Assembly (NCBI RefSeq): GCF_023954305.1
Contig: NZ_JAMLIG010000001.1
Span: forward strand, 434,001 to 498,000
Reading direction: 5' to 3'
Source of the DNA: Mesorhizobium sp.
GTDB taxonomy: Bacteria > Pseudomonadota > Alphaproteobacteria > Rhizobiales > Rhizobiaceae
DNA length: 64,000 nucleotides
Each line of letters starts with the position of its first letter. The first letter of the stretch is position 1. Positions 28,365 to 37,280 of the stretch are shown in pieces. A model generated the notes under the pieces. It worked only from the letters and a program-made list of their open reading frames with translations, ran no database searches and was not told the origin of the DNA. A program made the translations under genes and the position numbers.

Positions 28365-29294
28365 CTATCTTCGGGGTTGCCCGAGCAGCCGCCCCACGGT
28401 CTGCCTCATCCCCTCGCCGAACGGCGTCTTCGGCTCCCAGTTCATTGCCTCTTTCGCCCGCCTGATATCGAGAAAGGCGACATCGACGTCGGTCGAGCGC
28501 GCGTCCGCATATTCGCGCTCCAGCCGGATGCCGGCCGCCGTCTCGATAGCCTCGACCACCTCGTTCACCGAGCGAGTCTCGCCGCTGCCGATATTGAGGA
28601 TCAGCTGCGGCTTGCCCGGCAGGGCGGTCGCCGCCTCTATGGCGTCGATCACGTCGTCGATAAAGATGTAGTCGCGCCTGGCCGTGCCGTCGCCGAAGAT
28701 GCGCACCGGCTGCTTCTTCTGCCAGCGGTCGATAATGGCGGGCACCAGTCCCTGTCCCTTGCGGAAGGACTGCCCGGGACCGAACGGGTTGGCCACGCGC
28801 AGGATGACATATTCCAGCCCGTCGAGATGCCCGTGCATCTGGATATACTTTTCCACGAACAGCTTGGTCAGTCCGTGCGAGCTGATCGGGTTGGTCGGCG
28901 CGGTCTCCGGCGTCGGCGCCGGCGCTTTAGGCCCGTAGACCGTCCCGCCGGAGGAGATGAAGATGTAGCGCTTCACCCCCGCCCGCAAGCAGGTCTCCAG
29001 GAACTCGACATGCGGCACAACGTTCTCGGTGATGTCGGCCACCGCATGGTCGTTGCGCAGGCCCGGACTTGAACTCGACATCAATTGCACGACCGTGTCC
29101 ACGTCATGAAGCGACGACGCCATGGCCAGCGGTTGCGCCAGATCGGCGGCGACGAGGTCGGCCCTGCCCTCGATCTCGTCGGCGAATTCGCGGTCGAAGC
29201 GCCGCGACACGGCGCGCACCGGGCCGCCGCTGCCGATCAGGCGCCGCACCAGGTGGCGCCCGATGAAGCCGTCCGCGCCGTAGACGCCGATCAT
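28365..29294 (-). CDS. NAD-dependent epimerase/dehydratase (UDP-glucose 4-epimerase-like)
   Basis: The 309-residue extended SDR protein starts MIGVYGADGFIGRHLVRR (NAD motif), has FISSGGTVYGP with the catalytic Ser, and HGLTKLFVEKY where the usual YxxxK Tyr is replaced (see findings). RVANPFGPGQ and GDGTARRDYIFIDDV are typical of GalE-like enzymes. It likely makes a sugar nucleotide for the exported polymer. Its ATG overlaps the stop of the ABC ATPase as ATGA, implying coupled translation with the exporter. Confidence 0.82.
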   Translation of the reverse strand: MIGVYGADGFIGRHLVRRLIGSGGPVRAVSRRFDREFADEIEGRADLVAADLAQPLAMASSLHDVDTVVQLMSSSSPGLRNDHAVADITENVVPHVEFLETCLRAGVKRYIFISSGGTVYGPKAPAPTPETAPTNPISSHGLTKLFVEKYIQMHGHLDGLEYVILRVANPFGPGQSFRKGQGLVPAIIDRWQKKQPVRIFGDGTARRDYIFIDDVIDAIEAATALPGKPQLILNIGSGETRSVNEVVEAIETAAGIRLEREYADARSTDVDVAFLDIRRAKEAMNWEPKTPFGEGMRQTVGRLLGQPRR

Positions 29295-30028
29295 GAATCT
29301 TCCTTCTCGCCTGAGAAATAGTCCTCCGCCGGGCCGAAATATTCCACCTTGCCGTGATCGAGCTTCAGCACCTTGCTGCAGATCCGGCGCAGCAGGTGGT
29401 GGTTGTGGCTGGCCAGCACGATGATGCCGGCTTTCTCGGCCATCTCGTTCATCCGCCTGCGCGCCTTGGCCTGGAATTCCGGGTCGCCCGCACCGATCCA
29501 CTCGTCCATCAGCAGGATTTCCGGGTCGAGGCTGGTGGCCACGGAAAATGCCAGTCGCGCTGCCATGCCCTGGCTGTAGGCCTTCATCGGCAAGTCGATG
29601 AAATCGCCCAGTTCGCTGAAGCCGATGATGTCGTCGACGCGCTCGGCGATCTGCTCGTCGGTCCAGCCGTTGATCAGCCCGCGCAGGACGATATTGCGCC
29701 GGCCCGTCGCTTCGCGGCGAAAGCCGAGATTGATGTTGAACAGCGCATCCGTCCTGCCCGTCACCTCGACCGTGCCGCCGGTCGGTTCGAAGATGCCGTA
29801 GAGCGTCTTCAGCAGCGTCGTCTTGCCGGCGCCGTTGCCGCCGATCAGGCCGAGCCGGTCTCCCGCCTCGAGCGCGAAGCTGACGTCGTCCAGGGCGCGG
29901 ACGTATTGGTTGCGCCCGCTGCCCTCGATTCGGCCACCATGCGGCAGCGGCCTGGTGTTGCGGGCCAGCGAAAGGCGGCTGCGCAGCCGGTAGGTCAGGC
30001 TCAGATTGTCGGCGCGGATCGAAACCAT
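29291..30028 (-). CDS. Polysaccharide ABC exporter, ATP-binding protein (KpsT/Wzt type)
   Basis: The 245-residue ATPase energises export of a polysaccharide, teichoic-acid or lipid-linked glycan. It has Walker A GGNGAGKTT, signature YSQGMAARLAFSVA in the KpsT/Wzt style, Walker B ILLMDEWIGAGD and switch His in LASHNHHL. There is no C-terminal carbohydrate-binding extension as in long Wzt, so chain-length signalling by terminal modification is not indicated. I chose the ATG at 30028; an ATG at 30082 would add 18 residues. The matching permease is at 30816-31661, with one exported protein gene between. Confidence 0.87.
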   Translation of the reverse strand: MVSIRADNLSLTYRLRSRLSLARNTRPLPHGGRIEGSGRNQYVRALDDVSFALEAGDRLGLIGGNGAGKTTLLKTLYGIFEPTGGTVEVTGRTDALFNINLGFRREATGRRNIVLRGLINGWTDEQIAERVDDIIGFSELGDFIDLPMKAYSQGMAARLAFSVATSLDPEILLMDEWIGAGDPEFQAKARRRMNEMAEKAGIIVLASHNHHLLRRICSKVLKLDHGKVEYFGPAEDYFSGEKEDS

Positions 30029-30144
30029 CGCTTCCAGGGTCGGCGTTTCGCCCGCTCTAACAGCCACCGCCGGCGATGGCAATGTCGCAACAGCGCACGC
30101 CGGCCGCCGTTCCCGAAGGAGCCGCGGCCGGCGAACGTGATGGC

Positions 30145-30633
30145 CTATCTATAGCGGACGTCGAGGATCCGGCCGCTGCGCGCGCTGACGATGACGATCA
30201 CCGGTCGGCCGCGATAGGTGGCGCGGAACTGATACTGCCGGCCTTCGCAATCGATGGTCTTGACGTTCCGGAACCCTTCCGAACGCACGATGGCTCTCGC
30301 CTCGCGGCAGCTGATCCGCTCCTCGTAGTAGTAATAGGGCGGCGGCACCGGCCGGTAGTAGCCGGGAGGCGGTCCCGGATAGTAGGGCGGATGCGGCGGC
30401 TTGTGCGGCGGGTGTGGAGGCCTGGGCTTGGGATCCGGGCGGTAGTATCCGGGGTCGCCCGGAATCTCGCGCGGCGGGCCGGACGCGCCGGGAATGCCGC
30501 GGGGCCGCGGGTTGCAGAAGGCGGAATCAGACGAGCATGTCGCCCCTCCGCCGACGGCGCCCTGGGCGAAGGCGGGGGCGGCGGCGGCGAGCGTTGCGGC
30601 CATCACAGCAGTGAGCGCGATCGACCTGATCAT
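30145..30633 (-). CDS. Exported Pro/Tyr-rich protein of unknown function
   Basis: The 162-residue product has a Sec signal peptide (cleavage after AFAQ, about residue 24), a long low-complexity stretch very rich in Pro, Tyr and His (about residues 43-103), and a compact C-terminal domain of about 58 residues with two cysteines (ISCREARAIV and IDCEGRQYQF) that could form a disulfide. The C-terminal part resembles small PepSY/YpeB-like folds, but only loosely. AAGGAA lies eight bases before the ATG. It sits between the two genes of the ABC exporter; whether it is related to export is unknown. Confidence 0.7.
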   Translation of the reverse strand: MIRSIALTAVMAATLAAAAPAFAQGAVGGGATCSSDSAFCNPRPRGIPGASGPPREIPGDPGYYRPDPKPRPPHPPHKPPHPPYYPGPPPGYYRPVPPPYYYYEERISCREARAIVRSEGFRNVKTIDCEGRQYQFRATYRGRPVIVIVSARSGRILDVRYR

Positions 30634-30815
30634 GGAAGTGTTCCTTTCGAACGGTGTTCCGCAGGGGAAAATCCGGAACTCTTCACTCCGTTCCCCGCTT
30701 CTACGGCAATCCCTCTGAACGAATGCGAAACGGGCCGTTCATCCTGCGTTCAGGAACCGGGCGGCGGCCTTTGGCCAAATCTATCACAGCGGCGGGGCGA
30801 GGCCAGAGGCGACTG

Positions 30816-31661
30816 TCAGAGAACGAAGACGACCTGTCGCCGCAGGCGGCCGAGCAGAACCAGCGCCAGCATCCATGCCGCGAGGGAGGTCGCGATGCAC
30901 AGCGCGAAGGAGCGCAGCGGCGCGTCGCCCGACAGGATCGGCACGCGCACGATCTCGAGAAAATAGGTGAAGGGGTTCCAGTAGTAGAAGATGCCGCGCA
31001 CGCTCAGGTCACCCACAGACGTATGCGCCCAGAACACCGGGGTGAGGAACATGCCGATGCGGGTCAGATTCTGGACGATGAACTGGCTGTCGGGGAAATA
31101 GGCGCCGAGAAAGGCGAAGATGATGATCGCCGCCGGCGTGACGAAGACGATCAAGGCGATCGCGGCGGCCGACCAGAGCCAGTACCAGCTGAGATCGACG
31201 CCGCTGATCGCCAAAAGCACCACGCAGCCCAGCGCCGCGTAGCCGGCCCGCATCAGCGCCTGCGCGGTCATCCGGAAGACGTAGATCGACAGCGGCAGCG
31301 TGGTGCCCTTGATGAAGGATTCCTCGCGCACGAAAAGCCCGACGCCCGAGTTCATCGTCTCCATGATGTAGAACCAGACCAGCAGGCCGAGCGCGACATA
31401 GGCCGTGTAGTTGGGGATGCCCTCGCTGCGGCCCATGATGAAGACGAAGGTGCCGACGAAGATCAGGTAGTTGATCAGCAGCCAGAACGGTCCGAGCGAG
31501 GTGCGGCGGTGCTGGTCAGATATGTCTTCGCTGGCCAGCGCAAACCAGATGCGGCGCTTGCCGAGCGCGCCGCCCAGATCGGCGAGAGCCTCCTGCAGGA
31601 ATTTCATCGTCTGCGCGGTCTCGTGCGAGCCCGCCTCCATGGCATGCGACGGTCGGGCCAT
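30816..31661 (-). CDS. Polysaccharide ABC exporter, permease (KpsM/Wzm type)
   Basis: The product of about 281 residues has six predicted membrane helices and the ABC2_membrane pattern of KpsM/Wzm, including RRTSLGPFWLLINYLIF at the first helix and FLTPVFW and YWNPFTYFLEIVR near the end. It pairs with the ATPase at 29291-30028. The start is uncertain: ATGs at 31661, 31640 and 31607 are in frame and none has a strong ribosome site; the open frame continues back into gspG. It follows gspG by 38 bases on the same strand, so it may be read together with the secretion genes. Confidence 0.82.
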   Translation of the reverse strand: MARPSHAMEAGSHETAQTMKFLQEALADLGGALGKRRIWFALASEDISDQHRRTSLGPFWLLINYLIFVGTFVFIMGRSEGIPNYTAYVALGLLVWFYIMETMNSGVGLFVREESFIKGTTLPLSIYVFRMTAQALMRAGYAALGCVVLLAISGVDLSWYWLWSAAAIALIVFVTPAAIIIFAFLGAYFPDSQFIVQNLTRIGMFLTPVFWAHTSVGDLSVRGIFYYWNPFTYFLEIVRVPILSGDAPLRSFALCIATSLAAWMLALVLLGRLRRQVVFVL

Positions 31662-31699
31662 GTCCGGCGCCCGCGCCGCGGTCGCCTTGGCCGTTGCCG

Positions 31700-32155
31700 T
31701 CAGCGGTTGGAAATGTCCCGGTCCTCGCCGGTGCCGCCGGCCTTCCCGTCGCGCCCGTAGGAGAGGATCTCCACGCCGCTGTCGCTCACCCGGTAGATAT
31801 ATGAATTGCCCCACGGATCCTTCAGCGACTCCGCGTTCTTGAGATAGGGGCCGTTCCAGCGCGCCTGCAGTTCCGGCGTCGGCTCGGTCAAGACCGCCAG
31901 GCCTTCCTCGTTGGTCGGCCGCCGCAGATTGTCGATATAGAACAGCTCGAGCGCGCTCTCGATGTTCCTGATCTGCGCCTGGGCCGCGTCCGATCGGGCC
32001 GAGCCCAGATAGCGCAGCACCTGGGGTGCGGCGAGGCCTGCGATCAGGGCGATGATGGCGAGCACCACCAGCAGTTCGACGAGGGTGAACCCGTCCTGCC
32101 CTCCGGTGGCCGATCGCCGCCGCGGCCGCCGCGAGAGAAACGATCCTGCACCCAT
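31700..32155 (-). CDS. gspG: Type II secretion major pseudopilin
   Basis: GspG is the main subunit of the periplasmic pseudopilus. The 151-residue precursor has a basic leader ending at DG, then FTLVELLVVLAIIALIAGLAAP with Glu at +5, the type IV prepilin cleavage and methylation pattern. The C-terminal region has TNEEGLAVLTEP, GPYLK and DPWGNSYIYR, all diagnostic of GspG including the calcium-site loop. Its ATG overlaps the gspO stop by one base (TGATG). Confidence 0.94.
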   Translation of the reverse strand: MGAGSFLSRRPRRRSATGGQDGFTLVELLVVLAIIALIAGLAAPQVLRYLGSARSDAAQAQIRNIESALELFYIDNLRRPTNEEGLAVLTEPTPELQARWNGPYLKNAESLKDPWGNSYIYRVSDSGVEILSYGRDGKAGGTGEDRDISNR

Positions 32156-32649
32156 CAGAACCCCCTATCCGGAATGAAGGTCGGCATGTCCGACCGCTCG
32201 ATCAGCCAGGTCGCGAACAGGCCGAATCCGAGGAACGGACCGAACGGAACTCTGGCGCTCGTGTCAAGCCGGCCGGTCACACTCGCCCGCGAAGCGACGT
32301 AGAGGAGCGCGGAGATTGCGGTCAAAAAAAGGAAGAGCGGCAGGTTCCACGGGCTGAACCAGAGCGCGGCCGCGCCCGCCATCTTGACGTCGCCGAGGCC
32401 GAGGCCCGCCATCTTGCGCACCGCGAAAAAGACAGTCCGCATCAGCCAGAACAGCGTAAACAGACCGGCGGCAAAAACGATTTGCGCGAGAGGAGGACCG
32501 GCGGCGTCGAGCCACGCCCAGCCGAGGCCCAGGGCCGCAAGGATCGCATTCAGCCCGTCGGGAATAGTCAGCCGGCGGAAGTCGACGACCGTGATCGCCG
32601 CCAGGACGGCCAGCAGCGCGGCCGCGAATGCGAGGTCGGTCGCCTGCAT
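32155..32649 (-). CDS. gspO: Prepilin peptidase, short (A24 domain only)
   Basis: This 164-residue inner-membrane aspartic peptidase cleaves the leader peptides of GspG-K. The two catalytic Asp motifs are visible: VVDFRRLTIPD near residue 23 and GLGLGDVKMAG near residue 83. It has about five to six hydrophobic segments. The N-terminal domain with the cysteine pairs and methyltransferase activity of classical GspO/PilD is absent, so the enzyme resembles CpaA/TadV-type peptidases. It lies between gspG and gspD and is probably dedicated to this system. Confidence 0.9.
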   Translation of the reverse strand: MQATDLAFAAALLAVLAAITVVDFRRLTIPDGLNAILAALGLGWAWLDAAGPPLAQIVFAAGLFTLFWLMRTVFFAVRKMAGLGLGDVKMAGAAALWFSPWNLPLFLFLTAISALLYVASRASVTGRLDTSARVPFGPFLGFGLFATWLIERSDMPTFIPDRGF

Positions 32650-32652
32650 CGG

Positions 32653-34740
32653 CTATTGCAGGCGCTTCAGGTCGCGCTTGATGCGGTTGCCCGGCGTCTC
32701 GCTGGCGCCGAAATCCAGCCGCTTGCGGAATTCGTCGTTGACGGAGCGGGCCTCGTTGACGTTGCGCACCACCCGCGGGCGGATGAAGATCACCAGTTCG
32801 GTGCGCTCGATCGTATCGGTCTTGTTCCTGAAGGCGTTGCCGACCACGGGGATTTCGCCGAGGATCGGCACCTGACCCTTCTGCTTCGATTTGCGCTCCT
32901 GGATCAGGCCGCCGATGATCAGCGCCTCGCCGTCGTTCACGGTCACGCGGGTCTGCACCTTGCGCTGCTGGATCGTCGGCGAATCGATGCCGGAGGTCGT
33001 CGTCCTGACCACGTTGCTCGCTTCCTGCTCGATGTCGAGAAGCACGCGGCCCGAGGCGTTCACCCGCGGCGTGACGTTGAGGATGATGCCCGTATCCTTC
33101 ATCGTGATGGTGCTGACGATCGGGGCATCGGGGTCGTCGACCCCGGTGGCGGTGCGCGTGACGATCGGCACCTGGTCGCCGATCTGCAGCGTCGCCTTCT
33201 GGTTGTTCAGCGCCATCAGGGTCGGCGACGAGATCACCTTCACATTGGTCACGCTGGACAGCGCGTTGAGGGTGAATTCCAGGCTGTTGGAGGCGAAGCT
33301 CCACGCCATGCCCGGGAAGGACGGGCCGGTGCCGCCGCTTATCAAATCCGAGAAGCCGATGGAGAAGTCGCCGTTCTCGAAGAACCAGCGCACGCCGAAC
33401 TTGAGTTCGTCAGTCAGCGTCACCTCGGCGATGATCGCCTCGAGCATGACCTGCGTCGGCAGCACGTCGATCTGGCGCAGGATGCGCTCGATCTTTTCGT
33501 AGTTGCGCGCCGTCGTCGAGATCAGCAGGGCATTGTTCTCGGTGTCGGCGACGACGGACGCGCCGCCGGCCGTGGCCGAAGACGATTGCGACGTCGTCGG
33601 CGCCGTCGGATTGGCTGGATCGCTGACGACAAGTTCGGGCTGCAGGTCCGGCGAGACGGACGGCGTGCTTTCGAGCGGGTCTCCAGACTGCTTCGACAGC
33701 ACCGATTGCAGCACCTTGGCCATCTCGTCGGCCGACCGGTTCTGGATCGGGTAGACGAAGAGTTGTTCTTCGCTGGTGCTGGCCAGCCGGTCGAGCTGGC
33801 GGATCCAGCCCTCGGCGCGCGCCAGGTATTGCGGCCGCGAGGTGATGACCAGGACCGAGTTCAGCCGCTCGTTTGGCACGAACTTGATCAGGTTTGTGCC
33901 GGGGCCTTCCTGGGCGCGGAAGATCGTCTCGAGCTCCTTCGCCACGGCGTCGGGGCGCGACGTCTTGAGCGGATGGAGCGCGACCGACATGCCCTTCATC
34001 CAGTCGACGTCGAACACCTGGATCGCCTCGCGCATGGCGCCGAGGTCGGCATTGGTGCCGGCGATCATGATGTAGTTGCGGGCATTGTCGACGCGCAGGA
34101 TCGACCCCTCGCGGCTGATCGGCGCCAGGATGGTGCGCATCTCCTCGGCGGAGATGTACCGCAGCTCGACGACCTGGATCTTGAGGCCGGGCGTGCGGCC
34201 GGCGACCGATGGCACGCTGACGGAGGGCGTGTTCGCCAGGGCTTCCGACAGCGGAACGACATTGTAGGTGCCGGACTGCTTGACGATCGCGACGCCGTTG
34301 GCGGCCAGCGTCGTCTCGAGAATATCCACCAGCGTGTTGCGGTTGACCGGCGCGCTCGTCTGCAGCGTAACCGAGCCGCGGACCCGCGGGTCGATCGTGT
34401 AATTGAGGCCGAGAATGTCGCCGAGCACGTTCTTGACAGCCGCCGCGATCGGCGCATCGACCAGGTTCAGGCGGTATTCGGTCTGTCCGGAGGCGCTGGT
34501 CTCGGCGGTGTAGGGGGCCCGGCTCGAGACGAACTGCCCGCTGCCGGCATCGGTCACCCCGGTAAAGCTCTGGCCGTCGTCGCCGGTCAATCGGCGCGAC
34601 ACGCCCGAACCTTCCGGCGGCAGCGGCCGGCCGTTGTCGTCGAGATTGGTCATCAAAGAGGAGAACACGCCGTCCTTTGAGTTCGACGCGCAGCTGGTCA
34701 ACATAGCAACCAGAATGACTAGGACCAGCACTCGATACAT
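32653..34740 (-). CDS. gspD: Type II secretion outer-membrane secretin
   Basis: GspD forms the outer-membrane channel. The 695-residue precursor has a lipoprotein-type signal (lipobox LTSC, Cys at 17), an N0 domain (VDAPIAAAVKNVLGDILGLNY), N1-N3 repeats, and a C-terminal secretin domain with VISSPTLMALNNQKATLQIGD, VGNAFRNK and an ELVIFIRPRVV end. The signal-peptide Cys suggests that the secretin is itself lipidated and may reach the outer membrane without a GspS pilotin, none of which is seen here. It is the first gene of the minus arm and diverges from gspL. Confidence 0.94.
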   Translation of the reverse strand: MYRVLVLVILVAMLTSCASNSKDGVFSSLMTNLDDNGRPLPPEGSGVSRRLTGDDGQSFTGVTDAGSGQFVSSRAPYTAETSASGQTEYRLNLVDAPIAAAVKNVLGDILGLNYTIDPRVRGSVTLQTSAPVNRNTLVDILETTLAANGVAIVKQSGTYNVVPLSEALANTPSVSVPSVAGRTPGLKIQVVELRYISAEEMRTILAPISREGSILRVDNARNYIMIAGTNADLGAMREAIQVFDVDWMKGMSVALHPLKTSRPDAVAKELETIFRAQEGPGTNLIKFVPNERLNSVLVITSRPQYLARAEGWIRQLDRLASTSEEQLFVYPIQNRSADEMAKVLQSVLSKQSGDPLESTPSVSPDLQPELVVSDPANPTAPTTSQSSSATAGGASVVADTENNALLISTTARNYEKIERILRQIDVLPTQVMLEAIIAEVTLTDELKFGVRWFFENGDFSIGFSDLISGGTGPSFPGMAWSFASNSLEFTLNALSSVTNVKVISSPTLMALNNQKATLQIGDQVPIVTRTATGVDDPDAPIVSTITMKDTGIILNVTPRVNASGRVLLDIEQEASNVVRTTTSGIDSPTIQQRKVQTRVTVNDGEALIIGGLIQERKSKQKGQVPILGEIPVVGNAFRNKTDTIERTELVIFIRPRVVRNVNEARSVNDEFRKRLDFGASETPGNRIKRDLKRLQ

Positions 34741-35096
34741 TATCGGCCTACTTAATCATGCCCGAGTACTCTTCTGCCCGACAGCAGAAATGCAATATTA
34801 CCGGGGAAACAGTGGTCGAACTTCTCGATCGAACCGCCCGTAGGAGCCATTTGCCGATCTCCCCCTCGTCTCACCAAGCCACAAAAGGCGCGACAAGGCA
34901 AGAAAACTCCTGAGGGGCGGTTAATCTATGCAGCATTTCACAGTCCGCGCAGCAAACATGCGACAGTATCCATCGGCGCCGGCCGACATCGAATGCCTCT
35001 CGTATCATCACAGTTTGGCCGCACAAGTCTGGGACCGGTTCCGTCCAACGCATTTTGGGGATATAGACCCGAAGGCGCTGCTGAAGGTCCTGATCG
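34741..35096. promoter_or_regulatory. 356-bp divergent control region of the secretion locus
   Basis: This gap separates the gspD arm from the gspL arm and must contain both promoters. It is more AT-rich than the flanking genes around 34740-34960. A plus-strand frame of 72 codons from 34928 overlaps gspL and has no recognisable features or good ribosome site. I found no clear consensus promoter, operator or terminator. Confidence 0.5.
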
Positions 35097-36137
35097 ATGT
35101 CGTTCGCCAACTTCCTGTCGGATCTGATGACCTGGTGGCCGGATGAACTCGGCAGGGCGTTGCGGCCGCGGGCCGCCCGGCGGGTAACCCCGGCCGACGC
35201 CACCGTGCGTCTCGTGCGGGCCGGCGCCGAGGTGTCGGTCGGCGGCGGTGCCGCGCACCTCGCCACCGAGCCGTCGCAGATCGTGCCTGCGCTGCGGACG
35301 CTCTCCGCGGGGCGCCGTCGTCGACGGGCGGTCGGCATCGTGATCGAGCCAGAGCGCTACCTGAAACGCCACCTCGCGGCCATTCGGCTGCCGCGCAGCC
35401 GGATGATGGCGATGGCCACGCTCGACCTGCAGTCGGCTACGCCGTTCAATCCCGGCGATTTCTTCATCCTCGCCCCGCGATTCGACGAACGGATCAGGGA
35501 CAGTTCCTATTACACGGTGCGCAAATCGGCGCTGGTGCCGGTGGTCGAGGGGCTGCGCGCCGGCGGCTGGACGGTCGCGTCGATCTCGCTCTCCGACGGC
35601 GGCGAGCTCTACCCGGTCGACGCCGCGAGCCTCGGCGAGGCGGCGGGTGCGCCGGCCGCGACGCGGCTCGCGCAACGGACGGTGTCGATCGGCTTGGCCA
35701 CCGCCGCCGCCGGTCTCGTCGTTCTCTTCGGCGCGGCGCACTGGCGCTACTCGGTCGCCGGGGCGCAGGTGGCCGATCAGGTCGAGGCGGCCGAGAGCCA
35801 GGTTCGCGAGCTTCGCGCCGTCCTTGCCGCGCGGGACGCCAAGATCGCCCAGATCGGCGCCGTGCGCGACGAGAAGAAGGGCACGGTTCCCGTGGTGCGG
35901 ATCGTCGAGGAGATGTCGCGTGCCATTCCCGACCACACCTGGCTCACCGAGATCAGCGTTAGCGGCGACATGGTGCGCTTCGCCGGCTTCTCCGCCTCGG
36001 CCGCCTCGCTGATCCCGCTGCTCGAATCCTCTCCGCTGTTCAGCGCCCCGACTTTCCTCGAGCCAGTCGTTCGCGTCGTCAACCAGGAGGGCGAACGCTT
36101 CTCGATCGCCATGAAGGTGGAGAACGGCGATGGATAG
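35097..36137 (+). CDS. gspL: Type II secretion inner-membrane platform protein GspL (PilM/GspL-like)
   Basis: GspL links the GspE ATPase to the membrane platform. The 346-residue protein has a cytoplasmic actin-like part (about residues 1-195), one membrane helix near 200-222 (TVSIGLATAAAGLVVLFGAA), a heptad-rich stretch, and a periplasmic ferredoxin-like fold near 275-345 of PilN character (PDHTWLTEISVSGD). It is a member of the divergent alphaproteobacterial GspL group. It begins the plus arm; its end overlaps gspM by eight bases. Confidence 0.85.
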   Translation: MSFANFLSDLMTWWPDELGRALRPRAARRVTPADATVRLVRAGAEVSVGGGAAHLATEPSQIVPALRTLSAGRRRRRAVGIVIEPERYLKRHLAAIRLPRSRMMAMATLDLQSATPFNPGDFFILAPRFDERIRDSSYYTVRKSALVPVVEGLRAGGWTVASISLSDGGELYPVDAASLGEAAGAPAATRLAQRTVSIGLATAAAGLVVLFGAAHWRYSVAGAQVADQVEAAESQVRELRAVLAARDAKIAQIGAVRDEKKGTVPVVRIVEEMSRAIPDHTWLTEISVSGDMVRFAGFSASAASLIPLLESSPLFSAPTFLEPVVRVVNQEGERFSIAMKVENGDG

Positions 36138-36747
36138 CCTGACCCGGATCCTCAATGCCCGGCCGGCAACGCGCCGGCTCGCGGCGATCGGACTTCTGGC
36201 GGGCACTGTCGCCGGCGCCGGCCTCCTGACCATGGCGGCCGTCTCGTCGGTCTATGCGAGCCGTGAGGCAGTGCGCGAGCAGCGCGAGACCCTCGGTCGC
36301 CTGCACGCGGTTCTGGCGCTGAAACCGATGATGGAGAAGTCGGCCCGGGCCGCGATCGCCGACGACGACCGGCCGGAATTCCTCAGCGGCGCCAGCGACT
36401 CGGTCATCCAGGCCGACCTGCAGACCTGGCTCGACGGCGTGGCGCGGCAGAACGGCGTCAACATCATGTCGGTCGGCAACGCGCCAGCGCTGCAGCAGAA
36501 AGGGATGCGCTTCGCCGGCCTGCGCGCCGACATCTCGGGAACCAACGAAGGCATCCAGGGCACGATCTTCGCCATCGAAGCGGCCAGGCCCTATCTGATC
36601 ATCCGCCAGGCGCAGCTGCATTCGACACTCGATTCGCAGAGCGTGAGCGACGGTCCGACCGAGCTCGTGCTGCGGGTGCAGTTCTACGGCGCGCTGCCTC
36701 CCGCCGACGCGGCGCCGGCCGCTCCCGCCGCGGGAGCGACGCAATGA
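36130..36747 (+). CDS. gspM: Type II secretion protein GspM
   Basis: The 205-residue bitopic protein has a short cytoplasmic tail, a membrane helix at about residues 17-42, and a periplasmic domain of T2SSM_b type. GspM partners GspL in the inner-membrane platform. It overlaps gspL by eight bases and the next gene by four (ATGA), typical of tightly coupled secretion operons. The Pro/Ala-rich end (residues about 190-205) appears disordered. Confidence 0.82.
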   Translation: MDSLTRILNARPATRRLAAIGLLAGTVAGAGLLTMAAVSSVYASREAVREQRETLGRLHAVLALKPMMEKSARAAIADDDRPEFLSGASDSVIQADLQTWLDGVARQNGVNIMSVGNAPALQQKGMRFAGLRADISGTNEGIQGTIFAIEAARPYLIIRQAQLHSTLDSQSVSDGPTELVLRVQFYGALPPADAAPAAPAAGATQ

Positions 36748-37280
36748 GCGCCGCCCTCAAGCTCGCCGCCGTGGTCGCGGCCAATCTGGTCATCTGGCCG
36801 GCGGCGTGGGCGGTGTTCGAACGGCCCGCCGGCTCCGGCGCCATCGCGACACCGCGCGACGCCAGCCGCGCCAAAGGCAGCCTCGCCGCCCAGCCCGAGC
36901 TCGGCGAGGTGCTCGACTTTTCGCAGATGAGCCCGGTGCAGGCCTATTCGCGGCCGCTGTTCGAGCGCAGTCGCCGGCCGTGGCAGCCGCCCGAGCTGCC
37001 CGAGCTGCCGGCCGAGCCTGTCGTCGCAGTCGCCGAGGAGCCCGAGGTGCAGGCCCTGCCCGCTCCGACGATCCGGCTGGTCGGCGTCAGCTCCTCCGGC
37101 GCGGCCGACATCAAGGCGCTGGTCCAGCTCGACGAGACCCCCGAACCGGTCTGGGTGCTGGTCGGCGATGTCCTGCAGGGCTGGAAAGTGGCCGAGATCG
37201 GCGCCGAATCGATCACCATCCTGCGCGGCAAGCAGTTCATGTCCTTCGACCTCTACCCAGAGGTCAGCTCCGGCCAATGA
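36744..37280 (+). CDS. GspC/GspN-like secretion protein with HR domain
   Basis: The 178-residue protein has an N-terminal membrane anchor (about residues 5-24), a Pro-rich linker (about 75-100), and a C-terminal small beta domain with IRLVGVSSSGAADIKALVQ and VLVGDVLQGWKVAEIGAESI. That pattern matches the homology region of GspC and PilP, which contacts the N0 domain of the secretin. No PDZ domain is present. Gene order (L-M-this-K) is where alphaproteobacterial systems carry a gene labelled gspN. It likely bridges the inner platform and GspD. Confidence 0.72.
   Translation: MSAALKLAAVVAANLVIWPAAWAVFERPAGSGAIATPRDASRAKGSLAAQPELGEVLDFSQMSPVQAYSRPLFERSRRPWQPPELPELPAEPVVAVAEEPEVQALPAPTIRLVGVSSSGAADIKALVQLDETPEPVWVLVGDVLQGWKVAEIGAESITILRGKQFMSFDLYPEVSSGQ

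Noticed and set aside
34928..35146. A 72-codon plus-strand frame ahead of gspL
   Set aside because: Overlaps gspL out of frame, no ribosome site, no recognisable feature.
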